Source: Haemonchus contortus (Eukaryota > Nematoda > Chromadorea > Rhabditida > Trichostrongylidae). From it: 64,000 nucleotides of DNA. Below are positions 13,977 through 25,300 of the stretch, in pieces. The notes under the pieces are model-generated. The model did no database searches, was not told where the DNA came from, and saw only the letters and a program-made list of their open reading frames with translations. The DNA is taken from positions 5,101,374-5,165,373 of the forward strand of contig LS997567.1 of the NCBI GenBank assembly GCA_000469685.2. Direction: 5' to 3'. Numbering within the stretch: the first letter of the stretch is position 1; each line of letters starts with the position of its first letter. The translations under genes and the position numbers were made by a program.

Positions 13977-14689
13977 GGCTGTCTATCTGCCCCTAAATGC
14001 AACTTATTCATCACATCTACTGGTTTACTTGTTAGTACTGCCTTCTTCTTTGTATACATTACATACATAATAATATCTATAAGTATAAATTATATGTTTG
14101 AAACTTCTTCATAAGTGCGCTTATGCATCGCCATATTCCCACACTCATTACCGTGTGCGTTTGTGCATGTATCACATCGAAACCCGGCTGAAACTCTTAC
14201 TTACATTTTACTCTGTAAAATCATACTTGTTATTTTTGGCAGTACTGTTTAAAAGCTCATGTTTTCTGGGGCTTTTCCTACGGTCTCAATTTCTTTCCTC
14301 AGTGATGTGATGGTGAAGAGCAAAAGATGAGCTTCGCCGTCGAATGCTCCCTCCCACATGTGCGTATGTGCTTCTTCTACTCTGATACCCTAATCTCCAG
14401 AATTAGATTTGATCGCCTTTAGATCAACCCACGCGCTAAAAGAGCGCTTCTAAAGAGATTAGTATCCGAGAAGAGAGCCTAAAGTCATGTTCATGAAGTT
14501 TCTTTATACCCACCCTCTTGAAACTGATCGATTACTGTTAAGTTCGGGGCTTAAAAACCACCGAAATACCACTCCCAAATGAATGTAGCGTTCGATTTGC
14601 AATGGTGATAAATGGGTGGTTTTTCGGTGAGGTCGGTGCACGAGTTTTTTTCCCCGGTTCGACAATCGTGGGAGGCATATACGGACCAC

Positions 14690-14710
14690 ACACACACACA
14701 CGCACACATT
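14690..14710. repeat. CA dinucleotide microsatellite
   Basis: Short CA run with one CG interruption. Confidence 0.75.
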
Positions 14711-14950
14711 AATACTTACTATACGGACAGACAGATATGTAGCCCGATACAGAGTAGCCATTTGAGTACGGACCACCCACGTAGAAAACGGGCAGCTTAT
14801 TTTTCGCAAATATTGTTCATTATGGTTCAAAATCGATGTTATTCTGACATTTGACTGGAAGATACTGTAGTTCCAGACTCGCTTTGTGTGGTCTCAATAG
14901 AAAACAGGCGGGCTTTATTGGGCCTTTTATATATGGGGGATGGGGGGTGT

Positions 14951-15197
14951 GGTGCGATTCGTGCGATTCTGGGTGCGCGCGGCAAATTGCGCGGCGAAAT
15001 TTGGTGCGATTTGAACGACTGAGGCGTTTATCATTGGGGCCCAAGTTTCAAGTAAAGTAGGTTGGTAGGATGGTCCGACCCTACTAAAGTACTCTACTTC
15101 AAGTTGTGCTCCAATAATAGGCGCAGGAGTCATTTGAATCATCGCGAATTTCGCCGCACAATTTGCCGCGCGCGGTCGGAATCGCACGAATCGCACG
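14951..15197. mobile_element. palindromic MITE-like element, about 247 bp
   Basis: The left part (from GTGCGATTCGTGCGATTC) and the right part (ending GAATCGCACGAATCGCACG) are reverse complements of one another over roughly 110 bases each, with substitutions and small gaps. The shared internal word is GCGCGCGGCAAATTG followed by GCGGCGAAAT. The centre is near 15070. There is no coding capacity, which fits a miniature inverted-repeat element mobilised in trans. The superfamily cannot be assigned and no clear target-site duplication was found. Confidence 0.75.
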
Positions 15198-15214
15198 TCC
15201 CCCGGGGGATGGGG

Positions 15215-15288
15215 GTGTATGTCTGAAAGTGTATGTATGTGTGTATGTGTGTATGTGAGAGTGTGTATGGGAGAGAGTGTGTGTGTAC
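15215..15288. repeat. TG/TATG microsatellite beside MITE
   Basis: Imperfect run of GTATG, GTGTATG and GAGAGTGTG units immediately after the hairpin element. Confidence 0.75.
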
Positions 15289-15941
15289 AATGCGTTTCAC
15301 ATATTACGGACGTGAATTATGCAGTGTTAAATTAATAACCGTGATTCTCACTAATACTGCGCTACCTCGCAATCTCATTAATTTATTCAATTATCGCGGA
15401 TATACCAACTGAGACTCAACGCCGTCGGCACTCAATCTTACCTCTTGCATTGCACAAACTTACCCGCTTTGATCCCCGTACTCCCCCAGCGGTTCCTTTT
15501 CAGTGACCCTTTGGAGGTGTGGGTGGGAAGCGGCGACGACGGAAGCGAAGCGGCGAATCGCACTCGCCTGTTATTGTACCGTTTCAAACTTTTTTGTGTT
15601 TCACTTCATTCCGAAGTCATTTGATGATCTAGTGAACTTTTGTAGCTCAAAGAGTAGTAACTACTCATATTACATACAATAACACTTATTTTTCTAGAGA
15701 TAGAAATAGATTTGGTTACTTTTAGTTACTGCTTATTCCCATGTATTGTTCACCCCAGTAAATATAGCTTATTAGAACGTCCCAATACCGAGTTACTATA
15801 TTTAAAACATAGAGCGACGAGGAGCTGCTTAATTCGTTTCATCGAGCTACGACGTATATCACATGAGATTGAGGCCTTTGGCCGAGCTGATTTATGATGT
15901 GATGAAGCACTTTGCATGCCAATTTTCTATTGCTAAAAGAA

Positions 15942-16067
15942 TCACCGTACACATTTTAAAGATCAGAACCTGGAATTGTCCATTTTTTTGCCATCTCGTA
16001 CCCTCCTACTCTTCATCGTACACATTTGAAAGATCAGAACTTGAAATTGTCCGTTTTTTTGCCATCT
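15942..16067. repeat. two-copy tandem duplication, 71 bp period
   Basis: Copies starting at 15942 and 16013 both contain CGTACACATTT, AAGATCAGAAC, GGAATTGTCC or GAAATTGTCC, and a T-run followed by GCCATCT. The pair lies about 290 bases upstream of the alr-1 start, within the likely proximal promoter. Confidence 0.85.
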
Positions 16068-16330
16068 ACTCGTTCTTTCCTTACTTTACTACCTTCATTA
16101 CTATCATACTAGTTATTTCCGTTATAATTACTGATGGTATTAGTTAGTTTTATTAATGAACAACGGTTTTTTTCTGTCAATGTCCTCTATGTGTTCCTTT
16201 TATCTCATCTTATCCCCCTATTGTTTCCGTCATTTCGCACTTACGTATTACTCCTAACAATAGCCCCCGTTAACACGTCGTCGACATGAACGTACATATA
16301 CTTGTACATATTCTTGTAATAGTTAATTAA

Positions 16331-16342
16331 TGTAGTTTCCAG
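16331..16342 (+). other. probable spliced-leader acceptor of alr-1
   Basis: TGTAGTTTCCAG ends 11 bases before the chosen ATG. No upstream exon could be joined to it in frame, so trans-splicing of a spliced leader is the simplest reading; a distant 5' exon is the alternative. Confidence 0.45.
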
Positions 16343-16353
16343 ATCTCGTTTTG

Positions 16354-19300
16354 ATGTCCGAACAGGTTTCCACCCAGGGTACAGCAGAGAAATTCGAGCC
16401 ATCCAGTATATTTGGCCAAAAACAAAGTAATAACGAATTTACGAACATCATGAATATGGCTCAACTAGTTATGCGGCCAGATATGGCTAAACAACTTGAG
16501 CAGTTTCAGGTACGAGTTTTTGGACGAGTTTTCTCGAAAGTCCTTTTTGGTAATTCAACAAGTGTTCAGGCACAATTTGGTGTAACATCACCATTGTTGG
16601 TAAAGCCATCGGTCCCATTTGACAGTCCATTTGCGATTGCATCACTTACGAAGGTCGATAACAAAGAGGAACGACGAGAGGAAAAGCCTGGTAAGGAGCT
16701 AGGAATTGCCCGGACCCGATTTTCCTATCGGATTTCATTTTTCTCACCTTTTCACGTGTTTCTTTCTTCATCCCAATTCCGTATGGGTGTTTAGTTATGC
16801 ACGATGCTGCTCCGTCTGTATCGGAACAACGAGATTCGTTGAATATCTCGGACGATGGTGGTGAGAGTCCAGATGAAAATGGCAAACGAAAACAGCGAAG
16901 GTATGCCATTGAACCCGCGATTTTTTGTGACGCTAAAAAAAACGGCGACGAAAACGCGCCACACACTGCGTTCACAAAGAGTTTCTTTTCAGTGATTTTT
17001 TCCTACTCCGTTCCGTTCCAGGTATCGAACGACATTCAGTGCCTATCAATTGGATGAACTCGAGAAAGTCTTTGCACGTACACACTATCCAGATGTGTTC
17101 ACAAGGTTTGTATTCTGTAGACGATGTACCCAGTAGGGGGGGGGGGTTTATAGAGGCGCTGGTATTAGCTCGGTAGGGCACGTCATAGCCCCGTTGACTT
17201 TCGATACCCGAGGAGGAGGGGGAGATCTATTTACGAGCTTGAGCTATGGGTATTGGCCATTAAGCTCACTTTGCTCGCATTATGTAATAGCGCAAATTGC
17301 ATGAAACTCTCACATATTGGGGCTACGAATATGTCCCTAATTGAGTGTCATTTCGTGACTACACTGACATCGCTATAGCGCGTCATAACGCCACGAACAC
17401 AAACCACCCGGGCACTATAGGGGCGATGGTTGGGAATAGCCGTCGGGGCAACCATTAAAAGACGTTTAGGGTGGTCCCTTTATCACTCCGAACCCTTTCC
17501 TCGCTTAAAAAACCGAAGTAGCACGGTTATTGATTCGTCTAGACCGAAGGTGAATCGTGCAATGAAGGTAAGGCCATACTAGGAAGCTGCAATCGCAACA
17601 GGCGTATCTATGGCAAGGTCATAAGGTCCTTATCTTCTGATTACTGTATCAATATGTCCTCTAGTGAGAATCTGTTCCCATATCAGGAACACAAGAAGAT
17701 CGATGGTCTAGGATTGGCTGACAGTTTGATCCGAATGAACGTGTTCACCTGGGATCTCAGACGGATGGACAAGTTTGATACACATTAATCATCCATCCCA
17801 ATTAACAATGATCGAGTAGGTAGATTCCGTTCTCAGTGAGGGACCCAATACATCTGCAGTGCCCCGCCTATGCTTTTGTGGGTTATCACAGATCATGGGC
17901 CAAGGTAACACATTTTTTGGCTCGTGAACCTTGAAATCCACCTTCAGTTATGGTGAAAATCGCTTTTGACAAAGACGTTTTCGCATGAATTCACCCGAAA
18001 TTGAGGAAGTCTTCAACGAGAACGGCTACTAATTTCCTCTTTTTTTTTGGGGGCGTTCACTACGTTCAATTCCCGTCTCTCATAGCGGCGTTATTCGAAA
18101 TTCGACAACAGCTGTCGCTCGTAATCGCCGCGCGATAATGAGCGACATTCGCCCGCTGCAGGCGTCGTCGACATTGTCGCCGCCGGCGTCGGGGACGTCG
18201 CCACTTGCCATTGTGGGGGAAATTACAGGGAAAAACTGGGAAAATGGTTGAAAAATATTACCATATCGGGTTGTTATTCAACATGATATGTGCCTAGCCC
18301 ATTCATTGGTTGTCGTCATACAAATCGTCGTTTACAAGTCCTTCGAAGAGCAATTAGCGTAACACGCATACGCATCAAATATCGCTCGGCCGTTTGCGTG
18401 CGAGCCTAATTGACTATTGTTGATGACTTGACGACTATTAATTATTGCATTTACCTCGTGAAACGAGGGTGGGACATGATTTTGACGTACCTAGTAGTCG
18501 AAACAAATTGTTAGGTACTAAAAATACTGTGAATTCAAGCCCAAGTAGTAACGTCAATGAGTAAAGTTTTCAACTTTAGGATCCTGAAAAAAGCCAGTAT
18601 ACGAGCCCAGTTGTACTTTACCTGATTAATTTAATTCGGTTCTAATCCTATTGTCATAATGGATGTGCGTATTTAAAGGGATGATGATGACGTTCAAGGT
18701 ATGACAGTAGTATCGGCTCATTGGAATCCCCCTTTTAAACCACGCCCATTTGATGCACTTCTACTATTACTAGTTCACACAAATACATAACACGAATGTA
18801 TAGCCAGCCAGCCAGCCCATCATGGGGATCATATCTGTGGGTGGTCTAATTGGGAGAGTAATCGTTCCGAAAAGACCCCACCGCCACCTGTTAGCAATCA
18901 ATTAGCGATGCTGCTCAAATCAATTACCGTGCTGCTATTTGAACACAATCTGGACTGGACGGACGGCCACGGACGGACGGACATTGAAATGCAATTCGGA
19001 CATATTGAATTGCTATGTATAACGGACGGAGCAGGGCTATGGGGGTGTTCAGTACAGACCAGGCCTTCCAGCCCTTCCAGTTCTTGGGGATGCGCCATGC
19101 ATTCGAAACCTACCAAATAATGTGAAGGGATCCGGATGTGCAATCGGTACAAATTTTGGTTCCCAGTGTGAACAGATGCCTGGTGCTCAAGCTATCTAAC
19201 CTAGAGGAACTTAGAGGGTAGGTAGAATCGAGTAGGACTCGATCCACTGATCATGCCCTTTTAATAACGGCGCCTCTTACCCCCTCACTATGCATATACA

Positions 19301-21189
19301 CTTCAATCACTGGAGTTGTCCACACTGAATTTCCGAATTTCAGAGAAGAGCTAGCCCAACGTGTGACATTGACCGAAGCTCGAGTACAGGTTAGTTGTGA
19401 CAATCAATTTATCGATTTTTTCCAGAACTGAAGAAATCATACCGTAATAGCTTATTTATAAGAGATTCTGTCAGTAACGAACATCGTAAGGGAACAGTTT
19501 CCAGATCGTAGTGGTAATGACGAGTTTTCTCGCTAAGCAGTATGCCTGAAATAAACTTTCGGCCTACATAGGTGCAGCATCCACTTGGGTGGTCCTGAGA
19601 TTTTCAGCTCCCGGAAGTCCCTTTGTATGGAGCGTTTTAAGGTGATGCAAGGATAGCACTTGAAATCCCTGTGGGATGAAAAAAATCGAGATCTCAAAAT
19701 CACCTATCTAACCTCACTACTAAAAAACAAGTTTTATTACTGGTTTAGATTTTTGATTTTTCCATTGGAAGGATCGAATATTATTTTTTATTTCATTTTT
19801 ATAGCATTCTATAAGATTTGTTCAATTTATCCCACATCTATCTATTTATTTAATTACTTGAAATTAATATTTCAGAAGCTTCAACTTTCATTTAAAAGCC
19901 CGCTCCGAGCCTCATAATTACGGGACCTTCGATAAAAAAAAGCAAGTGGTCCTTGACAATCTCCTACTCCTCCTCTGCTCTCTCGTCTCCCCTCCCTCGC
20001 CCCTAAATCGGCTTTGACTGCAGAACAAGATCTCTGGACTAATTCTGTTCTGTTGTACAGGGATTTAAGCTTCCGGGATTCCCTGATACTTGCTTAATAT
20101 CATTGACGTCTTTGGAGACGGAACTAATTAGGGTGATTTGGACAGATTTAGTCTTCCAAATCGCCTTCTTTGGGTTTCTATAGTGACAAAAATAAAACTA
20201 TAAATACATTAACGAAGCCTGGGATTTGAAGGGGGAAAACAAACTGGAAACATGCTCTGGGGATAACAAACTTCCCGTTTTCAAATGCCTTCAACTGAAT
20301 CTTATGAGCGATGACACCATTGAGATCGGGTCATTAGTTAACGAGCAGTCATCCATCTCGTTATCCAAATCATCTCTAATAATGATCCCATATAATGAAC
20401 GTTCATAATCGTTATACTACTGCATATGCGTTCAATTTTCCTCCATAACTAGTATACAACAGTTGGACGAGTTGTCTCTGCAACTGAAATGCTACTTTCA
20501 GGTGTGGTTTCAAAATCGACGTGCTAAATTTCGTAAACAAGAACGAAGCAGTCATCATCCGTATCCACATCCGACGCCAATGGGTGATCTGCCGTATCCG
20601 ATGATGTTAAATCAGGAGCTCATGGCAGTTATGAATCAGCACACGATGAATCATGTTGCTCAAGCTGCAGGTGGGTGTCTACCCAGATGGGGAAAAGTCT
20701 CAGGGTTCGGCAGTGGAAGGTGATTATCTACGTGTTTCAGCAGAATCACTTCTGATGACGCCAAGTGCAATGTTGGCAGCGGCTGCCGTACGACGTCCAC
20801 ATTCGCCGGCGATCACGCCGGCCGTCTCAGCGGCTGCACCGATCATTCCGTCGGCGGTGGCAATGCCATTTCCGTCTCCACTTATGCAGCAGGACGTGCT
20901 CAACATGGTCATGGCCACGATGCCACAGACTCAGCAGCTCATGTATCTGCAACATATGTCTCGGCTGAACGAAATGTGTAAACAACTGGCGTCAACCACG
21001 ACCACAACGGCCAGTTCTGTGGCGGCGGCAGCGGTGACGGCTACAGTCACGCCAAGCAGTGTCGCGTCGCCGGTCACGTCGTCGCCCGCCACAGTTGTCG
21101 CCACCACTGCATCGCCGACCACGTCCACATTATCAGCCAATTTCTCTGACCTCTCAACACTCATCAACTCACCTGCAAAGAACGAGTGA
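16354..21189 (+). CDS. alr-1: aristaless-like paired-class homeobox transcription factor ALR-1
   Basis: Orthologues of Arx/aristaless are nuclear DNA-binding regulators; C. elegans ALR-1 acts in sensory and motor neuron differentiation. Seven exons join with consistent phase: 16354-16509, 16570-16690, 16795-16900, 17022-17105, 19344-19389, 20502-20670, 20741-21189, giving 376 aa. The homeodomain (about residues 126-185) begins KQRRYRTTF, contains [13 protein letters not shown], and ends [16 protein letters not shown], with glutamine at homeodomain position 50. One intron splits the homeodomain between VQ and VWF, a usual place in this class; a 2.2 kb intron lies just upstream. The C-terminal part is Ala/Thr/Ser/Val-rich low complexity. 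Start: first ATG after a splice acceptor; an earlier in-frame TTG is not used. The last exon boundary (20670/20741) was chosen because it keeps frame. Family assignment is firm; the extreme N-terminus is less certain. Confidence 0.93.
17106..19343 (+). promoter_or_regulatory. large alr-1 intron with CpG-rich block
   Basis: This 2.24 kb intron interrupts the homeodomain. It is far longer than the gene's four shortest introns (60-121 bp). A CpG-dense block at about 18085-18200, with repeated GTCG and GCCG words, resembles the blocks upstream of the gene, and a G-run lies at 17137-17146. No coding exon was found inside. An intronic enhancer is plausible but unproven. Confidence 0.35.
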
Positions 21190-21411
21190 ATAGCCGTTAC
21201 ATACCATCACATATCCCCTAATTAAGTAACGGCTTTTGCCTTTATGTTCCGTAGCTTTATCCGTCGCGATCCCCAACCTCCCCATAGCACCCACGAGGCC
21301 GAAATCATCGTCACCCCTTTAGTCTTTGCCGCTGTCATGTCTGCCTTCATTTGAGACGTTCTTAAACACCCCGGTGTGTGTTGAATTACAGTAACACTTC
21401 CCTTCAGTGTC

Positions 21412-21417
21412 AATAAA
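21412..21417 (+). terminator. alr-1 polyadenylation signal
   Basis: Canonical AATAAA 223 bases after the alr-1 stop codon, the first good match downstream. Confidence 0.6.
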
Positions 21418-22151
21418 ACTCGTACCGTAGAACCTCATTACCAAAATAGAGCACGTTTTTTAAGATAAGTAATTTTTGGCCCTTATATATAATGCTGAAT
21501 GCTTTTCTGCTAACTTATCAATGCGCCTTCAAGCATGATCTCTACTGACTATAGCAGTAGACGTGGATGTGTGGAACATTGTCCTTTTGCCTACTTGATT
21601 GAGTTGTCATATACATTTGTTTCCGTTTTTTTTTCTACAACAATCGATATGAACAACACATTACACTGGGGTACGGGTCAGGAGGTACCTTCGAGATCAG
21701 CGCGGGCAGCTTATGCCGCACGCGACGATTTCGCGCCGCTCACGGCGTGAGCCGTGAAGGCACCCCCACCGTCCATGCCCCACTATATTGCACTGTGCAC
21801 CGAGTTCGCTGATGCCTAATTTCATCATTTTTCCACAAATCATTCGTCGTGTTTTTCATTTATATATTCATAGAATTGTGTTCATATTATTGTTTACAAT
21901 TACATATTTTTATTATACGGCTTATGCAATACTGTTCATTGATCCTAATGCAATAATGAAAGCGATTTCCTTTTTGTCGCATTTTCTTGCCGGCCCTCTC
22001 ATCCTCCTCACTCACCATTCCCCCCTAGAGCTTCTAAGGCAATAATTACGTAATTATGCGGTAGTTTTTTTTCGTTTTTTTTATTTCGTTCAGTCTAGAT
22101 GGTTCTTTTTAATAAATGATCAAAATACAAGTATCAAACCATTTGTTTAAT
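21418..22151. other. convergent gap between alr-1 and mppa-1
   Basis: Mostly AT-rich 3' flanking DNA. A GC-rich patch around 21690-21775 contains the small hairpin GCTCACGGCGTGAGC. No exon was recognised. Confidence 0.4.
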
Positions 22152-22157
22152 TTTATT
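22152..22157 (-). terminator. mppa-1 polyadenylation signal
   Basis: TTTATT on the plus strand, i.e. AATAAA on the minus strand, 210 bases past the mppa-1 stop codon. Confidence 0.55.
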
Positions 22158-22366
22158 CGGACTTTTCTGTACAATAACAATCATCATCACTTAACAACCG
22201 TCTATTTTCTCTAATTAGGTCTGTATCTGATACGCAGAAAACAAGAACGAAACAAGGATCCTAAGTATACATAACAAAATCTTAATAGTATATTCATAAC
22301 AGCACAGGACGTAGATATTTACGTGAAAGCCTAGTAATTATAAGCTTCATATATAAAAAAGACACA

Positions 22367-25300
22367 TCACCAACCAAACGCCTTCTTCCGGGAGATAAGG
22401 CTTTGGAGATTCCGACGTGCAACAGCCTCATCAAGCGCTTCGTAACTCTGAAATAACAAAAACAAGATTGCCGGAGCAGTTCAAAGGGCTACACCGAATA
22501 ACCATTACCTCAATCCAAAAGTAAAGAAAAACTAAACCACATAATTCTGAAGCCCTACGGCACAAATCATATCAGCGAGTCAGTTCTAGCAGTCTCAGCT
22601 CATTCTACCCCTCGAAATCATATGAAACCCAAAAGTAGCAATATAGAGCAGCTGTTCGTTTTCGATCACAATAGGGACAAGGTAGTGGAATTGGCCTATG
22701 GACAAGGGGCGCTGTAGAGCATACGCTTACACTGAGATGGGAACCCAAGCCGGCCAACATAGCCCTCAATTGCTTCAGGTTCATCTGGTTACCATCATAA
22801 CTGGCAACGAAAGAACAAACTTGATTACGAGTTGACATCAACTTCCAATCAAAAAGCTGGGGTGCGCACTCAACTGCCCCGAAGATCTCAAAACGGATTA
22901 AAGTGTATGGCGCATTTTAAGAATTCTGAAACAAGCAGCAAATTGCTGCCCCTCACTTTTCCAGGAATTGTTGAAGTAATTCAAATCGCGAAGGACCCTA
23001 GAAGGCCTACTGAGGCCTACACTGAAACAGAATGATCTAGAAGTCATCCCGCTAACCACTTCTTCGAACTAAAACGAAAATTCAGTCCGGCACTCGGCTC
23101 TTACAGTAACCCCCTGGCTTACCCCACCAACCACCCCCGTGTCCTTGCCCAAAGCCTCTTTTCGACGCGTCGTATATGTGACGGGTTAAAATTTACGCGT
23201 TAATACGTGCCGGATTACTGTAAGAGCCGAGTGCCGGACTGAATTTTCGTGCCTGTCTTCTTCGAAAGTGCGAAAATTTACAAACTAAAAATAGCTTAAT
23301 TCAAAGTTCTATTTTAAACAGCGACTTAACTAGTAAATTCCTACGAATATTTATTCCACAGTTAACTCATGTTTCTTTGGCAACAAAAACTTTGAAAATT
23401 TTCAAAACTCACCGCCAATTTACCGATATCCCCATATCCCACCAATGATGGCCGTCCAGCTAGCATACGTTCCGCAATTCGTACAATTTCTTCAGCCGTC
23501 ACACTTTCTAAAAATACGGAGAAATCAAGGTATACGGTAACAAAAATATCATATGCCCAAACAAAGTTGCTCAGAAGGATAACCAGTTAATGCGATGCAT
23601 GGAACAGGATGGTGCTTTTGTAATGCGATCCGATCCAGCATTGGGATGCGCCCATGCATCCAGCTTCCATTCGGAATTGAAGCAGCGTTTGAATGCATAT
23701 TTGTTGCCGAATACTCACCCCCGCACATGAGTTGGGTACCACTTAGGCAACCACGGAGGGTTGGGAAGCTTGTTTCCCCAGGCGGCTTTCCACCCGAATT
23801 TTACTCTCAGGCCGTAAGTCTGGAAGCTGCGCCACTTCACACTTCTCCTCTGTGCCCTTAATACTTCATATGTGGGGGATACATTGAAGAGAACTTCTTT
23901 CAAAGGCGAAAGTGACGCTGATCGAACGAGCGAAAGCGAAAATTTCCGTTCACGTCCCATCTGGGTCGGATTTAAAGGACCTAAGACTATGAATGGGTCG
24001 ACCTCCACACCACCAAGCAAAAAGAAAAGACAGTAATTGACCTCAAACATGACACTTCCGAGAAAAAACCTGAAGGAAAACGTTTTCGCACTAATAGCCT
24101 TTGCTTACCCTCATCAACTATCCCACCCTTTTTACCGAGTTCTCGATCTGATAGAATTTTCACTAACATTTTCGGAGTAAAATGTAAATAAAGTAAATAA
24201 GAGTTGACCTATTTTCTCTAGGTACTCCTGAGGTTTCCGCCGATAGCCGTGTCCTATCACTTGACGAGATAAATCTTCAAACATCACTGGCCGTACCTCG
24301 AGATTCATCATCAACTGAGATTTGAGCTGAATTTTCGCCCTGAATACCGTCGTACGTCATATGGTTCAGTTCTGATCTATCTTTCATTAAACATTGACTC
24401 ACCTTTCCAGTTCTTCTTTTTCGACTCCTTTAAGCAGTTTAAAGAATTGGTCAAGGATAATAACAAGGACGTCGTTAATCTGAAAAGTGTATTACTTGAA
24501 CAAAAGTGCAAAAGCTAAAACTTCATCCACGTCAGCGTGGCATTTTTAACGGTTTCATAAGCACATTAGTGGAAAGTCTGTCTTTCACAAACTCTAATGA
24601 AAGGTCATATTTGTGCGTATTATCGCAAACTTTTGTTTCTCCCCATAAAATCTGCAGATCATTCGCAGGGCTTTCTTAGACGATATATTGCTCCACTTAA
24701 CTAATATAACAATCTCTCAAACATTACTTCCAATACTTCAAAGTTGAGAGCATAGCAACCACGCACTTAAAAAGATAGATGCTTTATTAGGCATGTAACA
24801 GTATGTGCAGGCAGAAGCATTACGCCCCGCCCATAGTAGTTGACAAAAGTCCCCTTTTCGAAATGCCTCTTGTCGGATAGAAAACCAGAGCTTCCACTCA
24901 CGCTTTCACACATCCTAATACAATTATGGGTGAATTTGAATTTAACTAAACGTGAATATTTACTTTTAAGCGGAAATCGAAAATCGAAAGGCCCTCACCT
25001 GCTCAGGATCACTACTGGCATGTACACAAAACAATCCAGCATCAGCATATGAATGATTGTAAGCTGTTGCACCATAAATCCAGTGACACCTTCAACGCAT
25101 AGTTTTGCCCAAAATTTCAACTTCTTAGGATAATCTGTATTTGAAGAAAAGAACACATGGACGAGATCGTCTGCGACCACCCACAGCTCTCACTAACGTA
25201 AATAGTCCCGCCTAGTGAAAGTGCGGATTCTCCAAAACGGCCACCATTAAAAAAAGAAGACCCGATGTCAGACAATCACGTCCACGAACTCTGCACATTT

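Noticed and set aside
20724..21167. Minus-strand and alternative-frame open frames under the last alr-1 exon
   Set aside because: They are shadows of the Ala/Thr/Val-rich C-terminus, whose codon pattern opens other frames.
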